Positions 30,780 to 38,854 of a DNA stretch of 38,854 bases are shown here, piece after piece. Made by a program: the position numbers and the translations under genes. This DNA is from Haplomitrium mnioides. Taxonomy: Eukaryota > Marchantiophyta > Haplomitriopsida > Calobryales. Location: NCBI GenBank assembly GCA_049999725.1, contig JBNGIS010007946.1:1-38854 (forward strand). Direction: 5' to 3'. The notes beneath the pieces are model-generated. The model worked only from the letters and a program-made list of their open reading frames with translations, did not search any database and had not been told where the DNA came from. Positions within the stretch are counted from its first letter, which is position 1; each line of letters opens with the position of its first letter.

Positions 30780-31043
30780 GAAAATGGATCCTTGGTCTCA
30801 GGAGGCAGAGACGACTATGCTCATGCAGTTGTCTGCATGAGCACACAAAGAAAGGTCACAGTGGTGCAGGTAAATGTGAACATGCAGCTGGTAGAGCGGC
30901 TCTTATTCATAAGTGTGAGATGGTCTCCTTCACCCGGTGGATTCCATCGTATTACTCATTCATCAAGCCCATATATTTAGAACTTGGCACCCACAGAAAT
31001 CCAGCCCATTGCTGGTATTGTAAAGAGTATACAAATCAACAGA
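30780..31043 (+). other. 88-codon open stretch, Cys/His-rich, unidentified
   Basis: Opens after TAA at 30777-30779 and runs to TGA at 31044 without an ATG near its start. It includes RLCSCSCLHEHTKKGHSGAG, KCEHAAGRAALIHKCEM and NPAHCWYCKEYTNQQK. The Cys/His density is unusual but follows no known finger spacing. A competing frame (30792-30980) reads GGRDDYAHAVVCMSTQRKVT. Possibly gene relic, possibly chance. Confidence 0.22.
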
Positions 31044-31503
31044 AGTGATGCTCATCAATCCTCATTTACAAATACATTCATTTGTATCTCACCTTGTATC
31101 TCGTTTTTAGGCATTCTAAGGAGAATTGTGTCTCAAGGGAGGAGGTCGTGTCTCTGCATTGAAAGTAGAATCGCGACTGCAGGAGAAAGTTGTTTCCTGC
31201 AAGCAAAGAAGTTCACGAAGTGCCTGCCGTTTTTCTTGCTTAGGTTGCATTGCGAAGCTGGTTGTTCACCCTTAGGAAGCACATCGTGTGGCTGATTTTC
31301 ACCCTCAGGAGGAAACTGGTGAGCTTATGATTTTGGCCGGGGGAAAGACGCAGGGTTCCTGTCGTCATGATTCTGCAGCCGCAAGCATATTTTGTGGACA
31401 CAAGAGGAACTGATGCTTTTGGTTTTTCCTCCTACCGTTCTCACCATCTGTGGTTTTTGCTGTTGTATTATCATCAAATCGTTTTTGATAGTTCGAACAG
31501 GTT
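31044..31503 (+). other. Region upstream of the gag relic, possible LTR/leader
   Basis: No coding signal. Being directly upstream of a copia-type gag start, it would be expected to hold the LTR and primer site. AGGTTATGGGCCCA near 31499 sits where a primer site could be, but it does not match the Met-tRNA site well. No LTR ends assigned. Confidence 0.3.
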
Positions 31504-32329
31504 ATGGGCCCACATTCGATGGGGGATGCAAGCAATGTCTCCAACATGTGTTCTATGGAGAAATTTGAAGGAGCTGATTTCCTGGACTGGAAGGCTAATA
31601 TGCAGCTAATCCTTGAGTTGAAAGAATTATGGTGTTATGTCAATGGTGAGTTTCCTAAGCCTAGTGGCAGGAGTACCACTGAGGAAGGAATTACAATGTG
31701 GATCCAGGCAGATAGGCATGCTCAGATCCTAATCTGCCTGAGCTTTGGTAAGAAGCAACTTACCCCGTGAGGTTTGGAATAGCCTTAGAAATGCTTATGA
31801 GCAAGGGGGAGTATTTGCTGCCACTTTCTTGTGGAGAAAATTGTTGTCCTTAAGATTTTGAGAGGAGGATAGCATGGGAGATCACACTGCCAAAGTGAAA
31901 AACCTAGTTGCGCAGTTGCTATCAATAAACCCAGGTCTGAAAGAGTAGACATTTGTGCAAATCTTACTTGCTAGTTTACCTGAGTCCTATGATATGTTGT
32001 TGCACTTGTTGGAGAGCAGCCTGAGCACACTGACTTTGGATGAAGCAATTACCAGGCTCTTGGCTGAAGAAACCAGGAGGAAAGAGCAGAGTTTTGCCCT
32101 GTTCACAAGAGGCAAGGAGGCCACGAAGCTCCAAGGTGGGAAGTCCCAGAAAGGGAGTAACTCATCCAGTGGTTTTCATTGTGAAAAGCCTGGCCACTAT
32201 GCAAGAAACTGCCCCAAGAAAGACAAGGATCAAGGGAAGACACTTGCAAAAGGTGGCAAGGACAAGCAGGCAAAGGAACAGGTCAATATTGCTATCAAGG
32301 AGTCAGATGATGTCGTAGAGTGCGTCTGA
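31504..32329 (+). pseudogene. gag: Decayed copia-type gag polyprotein
   Basis: The first frame (31504-31770) has the copia gag N-terminal pattern CSMEKFEGADFLDWKANMQL and LKELWCYVNGEF, then frameshifts. The middle region is recognisable only in mixed frames (VWNSLRNAYEQGG, then a stop within 31859-31862). The frame at 31955-32329 resumes with MQILLASLPESYDMLLHLLE, LTLDEAITRLLAEETRRKEQ and a zinc knuckle FHCEKPGHYARNC. The knuckle's first Cys is replaced by Gly (GGT for TGT), and the frame ends in TGA. Gag forms the virus-like particle of Ty1/copia elements and binds its RNA. No protease, integrase or reverse transcriptase follows directly. Confidence 0.82.
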
Positions 32330-32332
32330 GGT

Positions 32333-32350
32333 AGAAAGGCATGGGTCCTG
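32333..32350 (+). repeat. 18-bp direct repeat, left copy (candidate target-site duplication)
   Basis: AGAAAGGCATGGGTCCTG here is identical to 36143-36160. The right copy directly follows the poly(A) end of the L1-type element. The two may be the target-site duplication of a 3.8 kb LINE-mediated insertion, or the same internal site of two related LTR-element copies. Confidence 0.55.
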
Positions 32351-33640
32351 ATGAAGTGGATGAGTTTCGTGTATCGAAGATGAGTAGATTGACACCCGCC
32401 ATTTGTGTCTCGAGGTAGAACTAAAAAAAAAAAAAACTGGTTTGTTCGTGCTCATTTGTTCGTGAACACTAGCATGGCGGGCTGAGATTCGCGTGTGCCC
32501 GTTTTCTTGCTCGTGGCCTGTTTCCTACTTATCATGGTACCCGTTTTTCTGTTCTCCTGCTCGTAAAACGTTGGCGACGGGGGAGATCTGTTTGTGATGG
32601 CTTTGATGAGATTAGTTTCAACGAACAGATTGGTTTGAGGTTTTTTTGATTTGTTTGAGCTAGAGCTTGAGCAACGGTGCACCCGTTTTCCTGTTCGTGG
32701 CATTGCAGCTGAGATTCGTGAGCGCCCGTTTTCATGCCCGTGGTCTGTTTCTTGCTCGTGGTCCATTGTCCTGCTCGCGATGGTTCCTTAATGCTGGTGT
32801 CGAGGGAGATATGTTCGTGATGGGCCGCGCGACAGTTCTTTCTGCTACCACGAAGTAGCGCTGCTGGATCTCGAGCAGCTACATTCTGCGATTTGAACGC
32901 AAGCAAGAGGGAACCTGGGAGAGTATCATGACAGGCTTATCGTCGTTTTTTCCTGCACGCGAATGGCCCTGCGTTTTTCTGCTATCGGGACACAGGATTG
33001 CTGGGAGTGTCCGTTTTCGTGCAAGCGATGGTTGTTTCTGCTCGTCGTCCTTCTTCCTGCTCATGATGGGTCCTTTTTCCTGCTCGCGATGGGTCCTCTA
33101 ACGCTGGAGTTCCTTGACGCTGGAGTTCGCTAGAGAGTTATTTCTGCTCGTCGTCCTTTTTCCTGCTCGCGATGGGTCCTTAACGCTGGAGTTCCTTAAT
33201 GCTGGAGTTTGCTAGAGGGTTCACTTCGCAGGAGAATGCTGTCGCAGGAGAAGACCGTCGCAGGAGAAAGTATGAATGATAGCAGGATGGGTCTGTGAGC
33301 TGTGCGAGCTGTTTTTCTGAGCTTCGCGAGAGTTACGAGCAGAGGAGGATCACGTCTTGGTGTTGGTTTCGTGAACAAGGCTACATATTTGACAGGCCGG
33401 AGAAAGCTGTAGGTGGGCAGTCTCTGCACAATGAAACCTTTAGTCTGAAACCTTCAGTCTGAGCGAACCGCCAGAGCTAGCTGCAGACTTCACTCAGAGG
33501 AATCAGAGCAGGCAAAGTGTTGGGAGCTTCGCGAGCAAGTTTTTACGGAATTGGGATTGGGTCCGAAGAAAGTGTTGTTCAAGCTGGTCTCTGCTGGCAA
33601 AAACTTGGAAACATCACGACTAGGAAGACATAGCTAAACA
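32351..33640. mobile_element. LTR-like non-coding sequence of a retroelement
   Basis: Just after the 18-bp repeat, ATGAAG..ATGAGTTTCGTGTATC..GACACCCGCC..GAGGTAGAACT followed by poly(A) at 32415-32437 parallels 36255-36375 (GATGGACTTCGTCTATC..GATGCCCGCC..GAGCTAGAACT, then an A-rich run). The remainder is rich in CTGCTCGTGG, CCCGTTTTC and GTCGCAGGAGAAG words, also found in 36430-36640. It has no credible protein. I take it as LTR or 3' non-coding sequence of the same family as 36161-36908. Its termini are not determined. Confidence 0.45.
33039..33222. repeat. Imperfect tandem repeat (~105 and ~78 bp units)
   Basis: Two successive units each begin CTGCTCGTCGTCCTT and contain CCTGCTCGCGATGGGTCCT, AACGCTGGAGTTCCTT and GCTGGAGTT-(C/T)-GCTAGAG. 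The first unit is longer because it holds an extra CCTGCTCATGATGGGTCC submotif. Confidence 0.75.
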
Positions 33641-34379
33641 CTTTGCCCGACAGTTGGTTCTGTGGGAAGCCCGTCTTGACACCGCTCTTATTCACTTACC
33701 TTCCTAAACAATCAGGAAAAGTGCCGATGGACCATCTATCAACACATTACTTCACAGTCATATGGCAATCCTACAGTGCGGCATCCTGAACTGTCAAGTA
33801 CAAGGCGCTTGCCAACAACACTCCCTCAAGGCAAATCCAACAATACTTGACGAGCAACATGTCACTTAAGCTGGTCCAGACCCTCACACAACTCCGTACC
33901 GGATCTCATCGGCTGAGATGTGAAACAGCCAAATGGTCCAAGATCGACAACAAAGTCCGACCTGAGAAGCTGTTGTGCCTCCAATGCAATCTACAAGTCA
34001 CCGAAGATGAACACCACATCATCTTCTGTTGCCCCAGATACTATGAAATCCGGGGAAGGTATCATGGTCTTTTTGTAGAGCAGGATGGGACAGTACAACA
34101 ATTTCTCAAATATCATGATGAACGCTTGCTGGCACTCTTCTTCTGGGAACTCATGGTGCTTAGATCTCAGAAACAGAAAGATTAGACATAGAGATTAGTG
34201 ACGAGAGAGTGAGCATATGACTCACAAGCGGGTTTGTCCCCGCTCAACTGTTTTCAGTTAAACAATTTTTAGCCTACTTTAGTTTTTGCACCCCTCTGCA
34301 CTCTTGTGCGCATTGTACTCTCAGTCCTTATGGCCCTAGGGCTGGCTCTGGACTTTAATTGAATTCTATTCTATTCTAT
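33641..34379 (+). pseudogene. 3' end of a LINE: ORF2 C-terminus, 3' UTR and (TTCTA)n tail
   Basis: The frame at 33847-34185 encodes 112 residues of the Cys/His region at the C-terminus of LINE ORF2 proteins. It contains LRTGSHRLRCETAKWS, then LCLQCNLQVTEDEHHIIFCC and PRYYEIRGRYHGLFV. Upstream 33641-33846 shows decayed, frameshifted remnants of the preceding region. After the stop, ~190 bp of 3' UTR lead to GAATTCTATTCTATTCTATG, a microsatellite-type LINE tail. Reverse transcriptase and endonuclease are absent: a 5'-truncated copy. The ORF2 sequence type differs from that of the minus-strand LINE at 36921-38089. Confidence 0.72.
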
Positions 34380-36142
34380 GGCAGCTCCATGGAGACCTGG
34401 ATCACGTTCAGGAAAAGAAGTGCTCTCAGAACCTGGCACATCCTATGGCCCCTCAATATCCTTACCTCATAAAGTGCTCAGCGTGGACCAGGACTTATGC
34501 ATGCTCACCACGGCACAGCTAAAGAAGAGGCTACTCATTGGCCATTTCAGGAGCTTCTTCCCGGGCCTCAAGGAGATTTCGACATGGTTCGAAAAAATTT
34601 GTGAACAGAAAGGCTGGAAGGCCTCAGTGCTCAGGCTCTTAGGCAAAGGTTTTTTTCTGGTATCTACAGAAGAAGATGGAGTCAGATCCACGCTTCTTAC
34701 AGGGGAACCTTTACGCATGAAGAACATGAGATGCATCTTCCAACCTTGGAGACCTAGGTTTGACCCCTTGACGGAACAAGCCTTGGTTCCTACTTGGATC
34801 ACCTTGCCATTTTTTTCCTGAAGGGCTACACAATCAGCTGCCAATGATTGCCAGTACTTTTGGAAATTGCATTCATGTCCCTCCAGCTCTGGATGGAATG
34901 CATGTTAGATTCTGTGTTCAGCTGGACACATCCAAAGGAGTGAGTCCAGTCTTGGAGCTGTTGTGTCCCGAAGGCTCCTACTCCCAGGAGGTGGAATATG
35001 ATGGAATACCTCTCAGGTGCTTCCTCTGCAGAAGCACTGATCACTTGGTTGGAGATTTTCCTGAAGGGAACGCCCGTGGTTTTGCCCTGAAAAAGAAGGG
35101 GGAGGCCCTCAGGCAGGCCAATAGGGGACCTTTAGGAAACCCGGGCGCTTCTCCATCGGTTACACAAAAGTTGGAGAATCAAGAAAGGCAGTCGTCAAAA
35201 CTTGAGGTGGATAACAGCAATCAGGCAGAAGCGAGTACACCTTTAAAGATTGTTGGTAACAATCTAGTACAAGAAGAATCTGAAAGCAGTACCTGCCATG
35301 GGAGAAAGGACTCTGTCAGCCCTAAGTCAGCACAAGAAGAGAGGAGAGCTGTAACCTCTGTGCTAGGTAAAACCCTGGCTGCCTCAAGTATAGACACAAG
35401 TGCACCTCCAGCTAGAATTGAGTTGGCTTGTGGTACTGGCAAAAAGATAGGACTAGAAGGGGCAGCTGAGGTCATCGATAATATGGTTGGTGTGAAGCAA
35501 ATGCAGGTTGAGACCCAAGTGGTAGCTGAGGAGGAGCTTGCCTCTGACATGGGACAGAACAAGTGGGAGAAGGTCATCAAGCGCTACAATCGGCGTAGCA
35601 AGCCAAAGAAAGAATCAATGGCTGCAGAACTTCGGATCACCCGGAGCAGATCTCAGGGAATGGCCAGGACCCTGAGATCAGAGAAAATGACGGGACAGAT
35701 TTCGGCCAGAAAGGTGGACCAAATGTGTCATAAAGTAGACCTCCGAGGGAAGAAAATTCTGGAGGATGAAGAAGATTCCTTAGAAGTCTCATCGGAGGAT
35801 GATTCACTGTTGCACAGTGTAATCCCCTCTCGACTTTCAGTGGAACCAGAATGAAGATAGGGTTATCAGCTATCAGATTTACTGGAGTTCGTTTGAAGTA
35901 GAATTGACTAGTGGTTTATGTTAATTATTTTCTGGATTGATGGCCTGGGGCTAGTGATGTACCAGGAGGACATGTGATAGATTTTATTGTTTGGTAGCTG
36001 TCGCTGGACACCTTTGTGTCCCGACCTGGCTACCTTCGAGGAAGTGGTTTGCTTTAGTCCAGACTTTGATGTTTTTACTGCTTCGGCGGCTGTTATTGAT
36101 GTGTGGAAATAAAGTTTTTACTTCCTGTCAAAAAAAAGAAGA
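34378..36142 (+). mobile_element. L1-type LINE carrying ORF1 only (ORF2 missing)
   Basis: ORF1 starts MAAPWRPGSRSGKEVLSEPG and shows a DUF4283-like core (LLIGHFRSFFPGL, GKGFFLVSTEEDG, FQPWRPRFDPLTEQALVPTW). A 7-T run at 34810-34816 causes a frameshift. The frame resumes at PEGLHNQLPMIAS and includes a zinc knuckle RCFLCRSTDHLVGDF whose last Cys is Phe. The long charged C-terminal part continues to TGA at 35852. Directly after are ~250 bp of 3' UTR with AATAAA (36108-36113) and an A-rich tail to ~36142. The 3' end resembles that of the minus-strand LINE at 36921 (AAATAAAGTT.., then A/G tail), so both belong to one L1 family. ORF1 binds the element RNA. The absence of ORF2 between ORF1 and the 3' UTR makes this a non-autonomous derivative. 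Confidence 0.75.
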
Positions 36143-36160
36143 AGAAAGGCATGGGTCCTG
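36143..36160 (+). repeat. 18-bp direct repeat, right copy (candidate target-site duplication)
   Basis: Identical to 32333-32350 and placed immediately after the L1 poly(A) tail, where a target-site duplication should be. The bases outside the repeat differ on both sides. Confidence 0.55.
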
Positions 36161-36908
36161 CTCTCTCGGGAATGAGCAAGACCTAACTCGCAGCAGGGGG
36201 TGGAGGCGCTACGCTTGATGGCCTTCTTGGTTCCTGTAAGATGAAGGAGGGTGATTCGTACCCATGTTATGAAGATTATGAAGCTTGTGATGGACTTCGT
36301 CTATCAACGACGAGTATTTTGATGCCCGCCGTTCAGATTTTGAGCTAGAACTTTGTGAGAGGGAAAAAAAAAAGAAAAAAAGTCGCGTTAGTCTATGTGG
36401 TGTGTCCCGATGCTGTGCTGCTCATCAGCTGTGCGCAGTGAGAAGGTGCAGGAGAAAAATCGTGAGGCTCTCGCCCGTCGAAAACGAAGTTCACTACTCA
36501 AACGTGATATGTAGGAGAGAAGGTCGCATGTGAAGGTTCCTTAACGTGCCCTTCGCAGGAGAAGGGCGTCGCAGGAGAAGCCCGCTGGAGGTTACTTAAC
36601 GTTCCCTTTGCAGGAGAAGGGCGTCGCAGGAGGTTTTCATGTGTGTGAAAGCTGGTGTGTGATGGTTCACGAATAGTCGTGAATGCTGGCATTGGGGGCT
36701 CCTAAACGGGATGAGTCCCTATCAAAACAGGAGGAGTCCCTGTCGTTGCCGGTGAAGATTCACAAAGGCTGGCATTGCGAGCTGCAGAAAAAAACGGGAT
36801 GAATCCTGAGCTTGGTTTAGGCAAGTAGGATAGTCAGGTGAGGTTTACACATGCTGTAGTTGTGGGCGTCTGACTGGTGACCGCTGGAATTGTGGGCTGT
36901 AAACGTGA
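36161..36908. mobile_element. LTR-like retroelement sequence, left part
   Basis: Begins CTCTCTCGGGAATGAGC and, with the 18-bp repeat, could continue the copia internal frame (RKAWVLLSRE). It passes through GATGGACTTCGTCTATC and GATGCCCGCC into an A-rich run at 36365-36381, then GC-rich sequence with GTCGCAGGAGAAG repeats (36550-36635) and GATGGTTCA-like words. It resumes after the LINE at 38102. No protein is intact. Assigned to the same family as 32351-33640. Confidence 0.45.
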
Positions 36909-38101
36909 ATAGTCCTTGTTTTTTCTTTTTGGCCTAAAGCAAACAACTTTATTTACTTTCAAACATCAAAGGTACAACCACGGCCGAGTGGCAAAACCAA
37001 GAACCATTCAATCCCTTTCAGGATCTAGCCTGGTAAACCAAAGTAACCCTATACCCTCAATCCAGATTGCTACTAACATTCAGATTCCAGTAAACACTGT
37101 CTTCATCACAAATACAAAGCAGATGCCTGGCGCCCCAGGTTCTGTCAAAGGTTTCAAGAATGTTATCTCTCTTCTCTTCATTATGAGCCTTCATCCAGTC
37201 TCTGCAAGCATCATGCCAAGCTTTCTTTCCGTACTCAACCAGTCTCATCCAGATTTTTATTTTCAAGCAGTACATATCCATATGTGACTTTTCAAAAACT
37301 ATAGCATTTCTAGAAAGCCATATGGAGTAAAGTACTATGCCTTTTAGTAAGGACCAGATCTCTTGAGCTACGACCAGTGCTTTAGGTATTCTGTCACCTA
37401 GGATGCATTGCTGCCAGGTTGGCTTCCACCTTTTAGTGTTCTCCCAAATGGAGAACACTAATCTGTTAATGATATTCCCTGCCCATTTCCAGATGGTGCT
37501 GATCCTAGGACAAATCCAGAAACAGTGAATGAGATCTTCCAGTATGTCCTCCTTGCAGCAGACACAACTTGCATCAATCTCAAAGCCAGGCTTTTCTGTC
37601 TTTTTTGTGAAGCTCCTGACTTGCACACCTCTTTGGACAATAAGCCACATTAACGTGGCCTCTTTTGCTGATCTGCTCGCCTTCCATATATCAGTCCATC
37701 AGGAAGAGTACGTAGAGTCGATTGAACCATGTGCTTTCCAGCGTTCCAGAACCGGGATGATTGTAGATGGCCGGTCCAAGATGAATCGACGGCCTTTCTT
37801 GGTGGAATAGCTGCTGAGGGGGGAGTTATCTTTCCAGACCCACATTCCAGGGTCCCAATCTCCCTCTCCGATAACTGATCCAAGTATTTTATACTCAGCT
37901 TTCTGATCTTTGGTCACTGAGCAGACTATCATTTTCCTCATAATCATTGAAGGAGGAAGCTGGGGTGGGGATCCTTCTGCCAGCATCGTATCCATTGGGG
38001 TGACAAAGAACCATGAGCATGAATGGGGTAGCGCAGAAGACTGAATCATGTTTCCCGCCTTCAGATCAGTATCAGTATCAGTATCATTGATAGTCCTTGT
38101 T
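36909..38101 (-). mobile_element. 5'-truncated L1-type LINE with 12-bp target-site duplication
   Basis: ATAGTCCTTGTT flanks the insert at 36909-36920 and 38090-38101. The element is on the complement. Its A-rich tail is the T-run at 36921-36930, with AATAAA just inside. The ORF2 C-terminal frame (complement of 37057-37650, 197 residues) has the reverse-transcriptase zinc-binding region: MWLIVQRGVQVRSFTKK, CVCCKEDILEDLIHCFWICP, then IWLSRNAIVFEKSHMDMYC. Two further frames upstream (37650-37883 and 37699-38049) continue it with frameshifts. The 5' junction carries three GATACT units. Removing insert and one repeat restores a continuous host sequence. Confidence 0.82.
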
Positions 38102-38300
38102 GCTCATGATGGTTCATGAATGCCTGCATCCTTACGTGGAGACCAAGGCATTGAGGAGAGGCGCCTATGAGCTTCGCAGGGATAGTATAGTTTTGCGCTG
38201 TCACAAGTTCGAATGATTCTAATTTTTCTAATTAACTAACATCTCCTTCTCCTATTCTATTCTATTCTGTTCTATTCTCCCTTTGTTTTCCTCCTCTCTT
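38102..38300. mobile_element. LTR-like retroelement sequence, right part
   Basis: Continues the interrupted host element: GCTCATGATGGTTCATGAAT resembles GTGATGGTTCACGAATAG at 36660. It contains (CTATT)n at about 38252-38278, similar to the microsatellite tail of the LINE 3' end near 34370. Its right terminus is undetermined. Confidence 0.35.
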
Positions 38301-38854
38301 TACTTCTTTCTCTTTCACCCCGGGTTTTGTTTTGTGTGTGTGTGTGTGTGTTTTAAAGAACATAAAATATAATAAATAAATAAATACATATTCTTTTGTT
38401 TCTTTTTTAGGTTATGGTAGCTTCAGAGGGCAGTGCTAGCCAACATTATGCCTACGTTTTCCCACCACTTCCGGAATAGTGACAGAAACGTAGGACTTTA
38501 GTTTTGCCTTTGGCATAACTTATATCCACGGCTGGGAACTGACGAAGTCTGTGGTAAAGTAGTAGTAATCTGTCAATACTACTCATAATGCTGCTTAGAG
38601 GTCTATGGCAAGTGCTTGACAAACACTATGCGCATCACCGCACTTCTCCTCTAGTTAGCTAGCTAGTTAGTTTATTTTATTTTTAAACTTTTATTTTATT
38701 TTTGGGTTTCTTCTGCTTTATTTTTGTTTTTAATTGGGGTGGAGGTTGGGTTGTTAATCTTTTCAATCTTCAGTACAGATCATCTTGATTAACTTTATGA
38801 TTGGCTACCTTAGTTTGTAAGTATGGAGTTCTCTCAATACTTATAAAGATATAT
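38301..38854. other. AT-rich end region with microsatellites
   Basis: Contains (TG)9 at 38333-38350 and an AAAT tetranucleotide run at about 38371-38385. ATGCCTACGTTTTCCC (38450-38464) and AAACGTAGGAC (38487) form a loose inverted pair, compatible with a small MITE remnant. No gene seen. Confidence 0.5.

Noticed and set aside
32452-33064. Minus- and plus-strand frames over the GC-rich LTR-like sequence
   Set aside because: They derive from repeated CTGCTCG/CCCGTTTTC words, change frame between repeats and show no domain.
35221-35580. 119-codon minus-strand frame inside the L1 ORF1
   Set aside because: Shadow of the ORF1 C-terminal coding region.
1-38854. tRNA, rRNA or other structured RNA genes
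   Set aside because: No tRNA T-loop/anticodon pattern or rRNA segment was recognised by eye. The Met-tRNA match at 7943 is a primer-binding site only.

Overview
The window is nuclear DNA of a land plant. Two genes can be read exon by exon with ordinary GT-AG introns: a CTR1-type Raf-like MAP kinase kinase kinase on the + strand (15 coding exons, 15962-21525) and the zeta subunit of the cytosolic chaperonin CCT/TRiC on the - strand (15 coding exons, 23733-28594). They converge on a 2.2 kb spacer. The exact species cannot be read from the sequence. The remaining sequence is plant-type transposon debris: copia-like gag, L1-like LINEs with a DUF4283-type ORF1, and an LTR with an initiator-Met-tRNA primer site.

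Layout. 1-1485: pyrimidine-rich sequence with short repeats and no gene. 1486-9640: about 48 copies of a 119-bp tandem repeat in three blocks. The blocks are interrupted by a ~1 kb insert that looks like a solo LTR (2626-3631) and by an LTR, primer-binding site, leader and gag start (7393-8817). The repeat unit is homologous to part of that gag frame, and gag-like coding sequence reopens where the array ends (9600-9710), so the satellite appears to have grown out of a retrotransposon gag segment. 9.7-14.4 kb: a zone with many short coding-like open stretches on the + strand. The only part I can identify is a two-exon, 138-residue ADD-type zinc-finger protein (12443-12955). A 10-N assembly gap at 14029-14038 is flanked by the same 47 bp on both sides. 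14.5-15.9 kb: upstream region of the kinase gene, with three CACGTGG G-boxes.

21.5-31 kb: the converging gene pair, a four-copy dispersed repeat family (copies in an intron of each gene and in the spacer), and beyond the CCT6 promoter an orphan exon-like fragment of an unrecognised gene. 31.5-38.3 kb: nested retroelements. They are a decayed copia gag, LTR-like GC-rich sequence, the 3' end of one LINE, an ORF1-only L1-type element ending in poly(A), more LTR-like sequence, and a minus-strand 5'-truncated LINE bounded by a 12-bp target-site duplication. The right end holds only microsatellites and AT-rich sequence.

The two housekeeping/signalling genes show no functional link. CTR1-type kinases repress ethylene signalling at the ER; CCT folds actin, tubulin and other cytosolic proteins. 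The most unusual content is the gag-derived satellite, the stand-alone ADD protein in its unidentified coding neighbourhood, and the ORF1-only L1 insertion whose flanks carry an exact 18-bp repeat.
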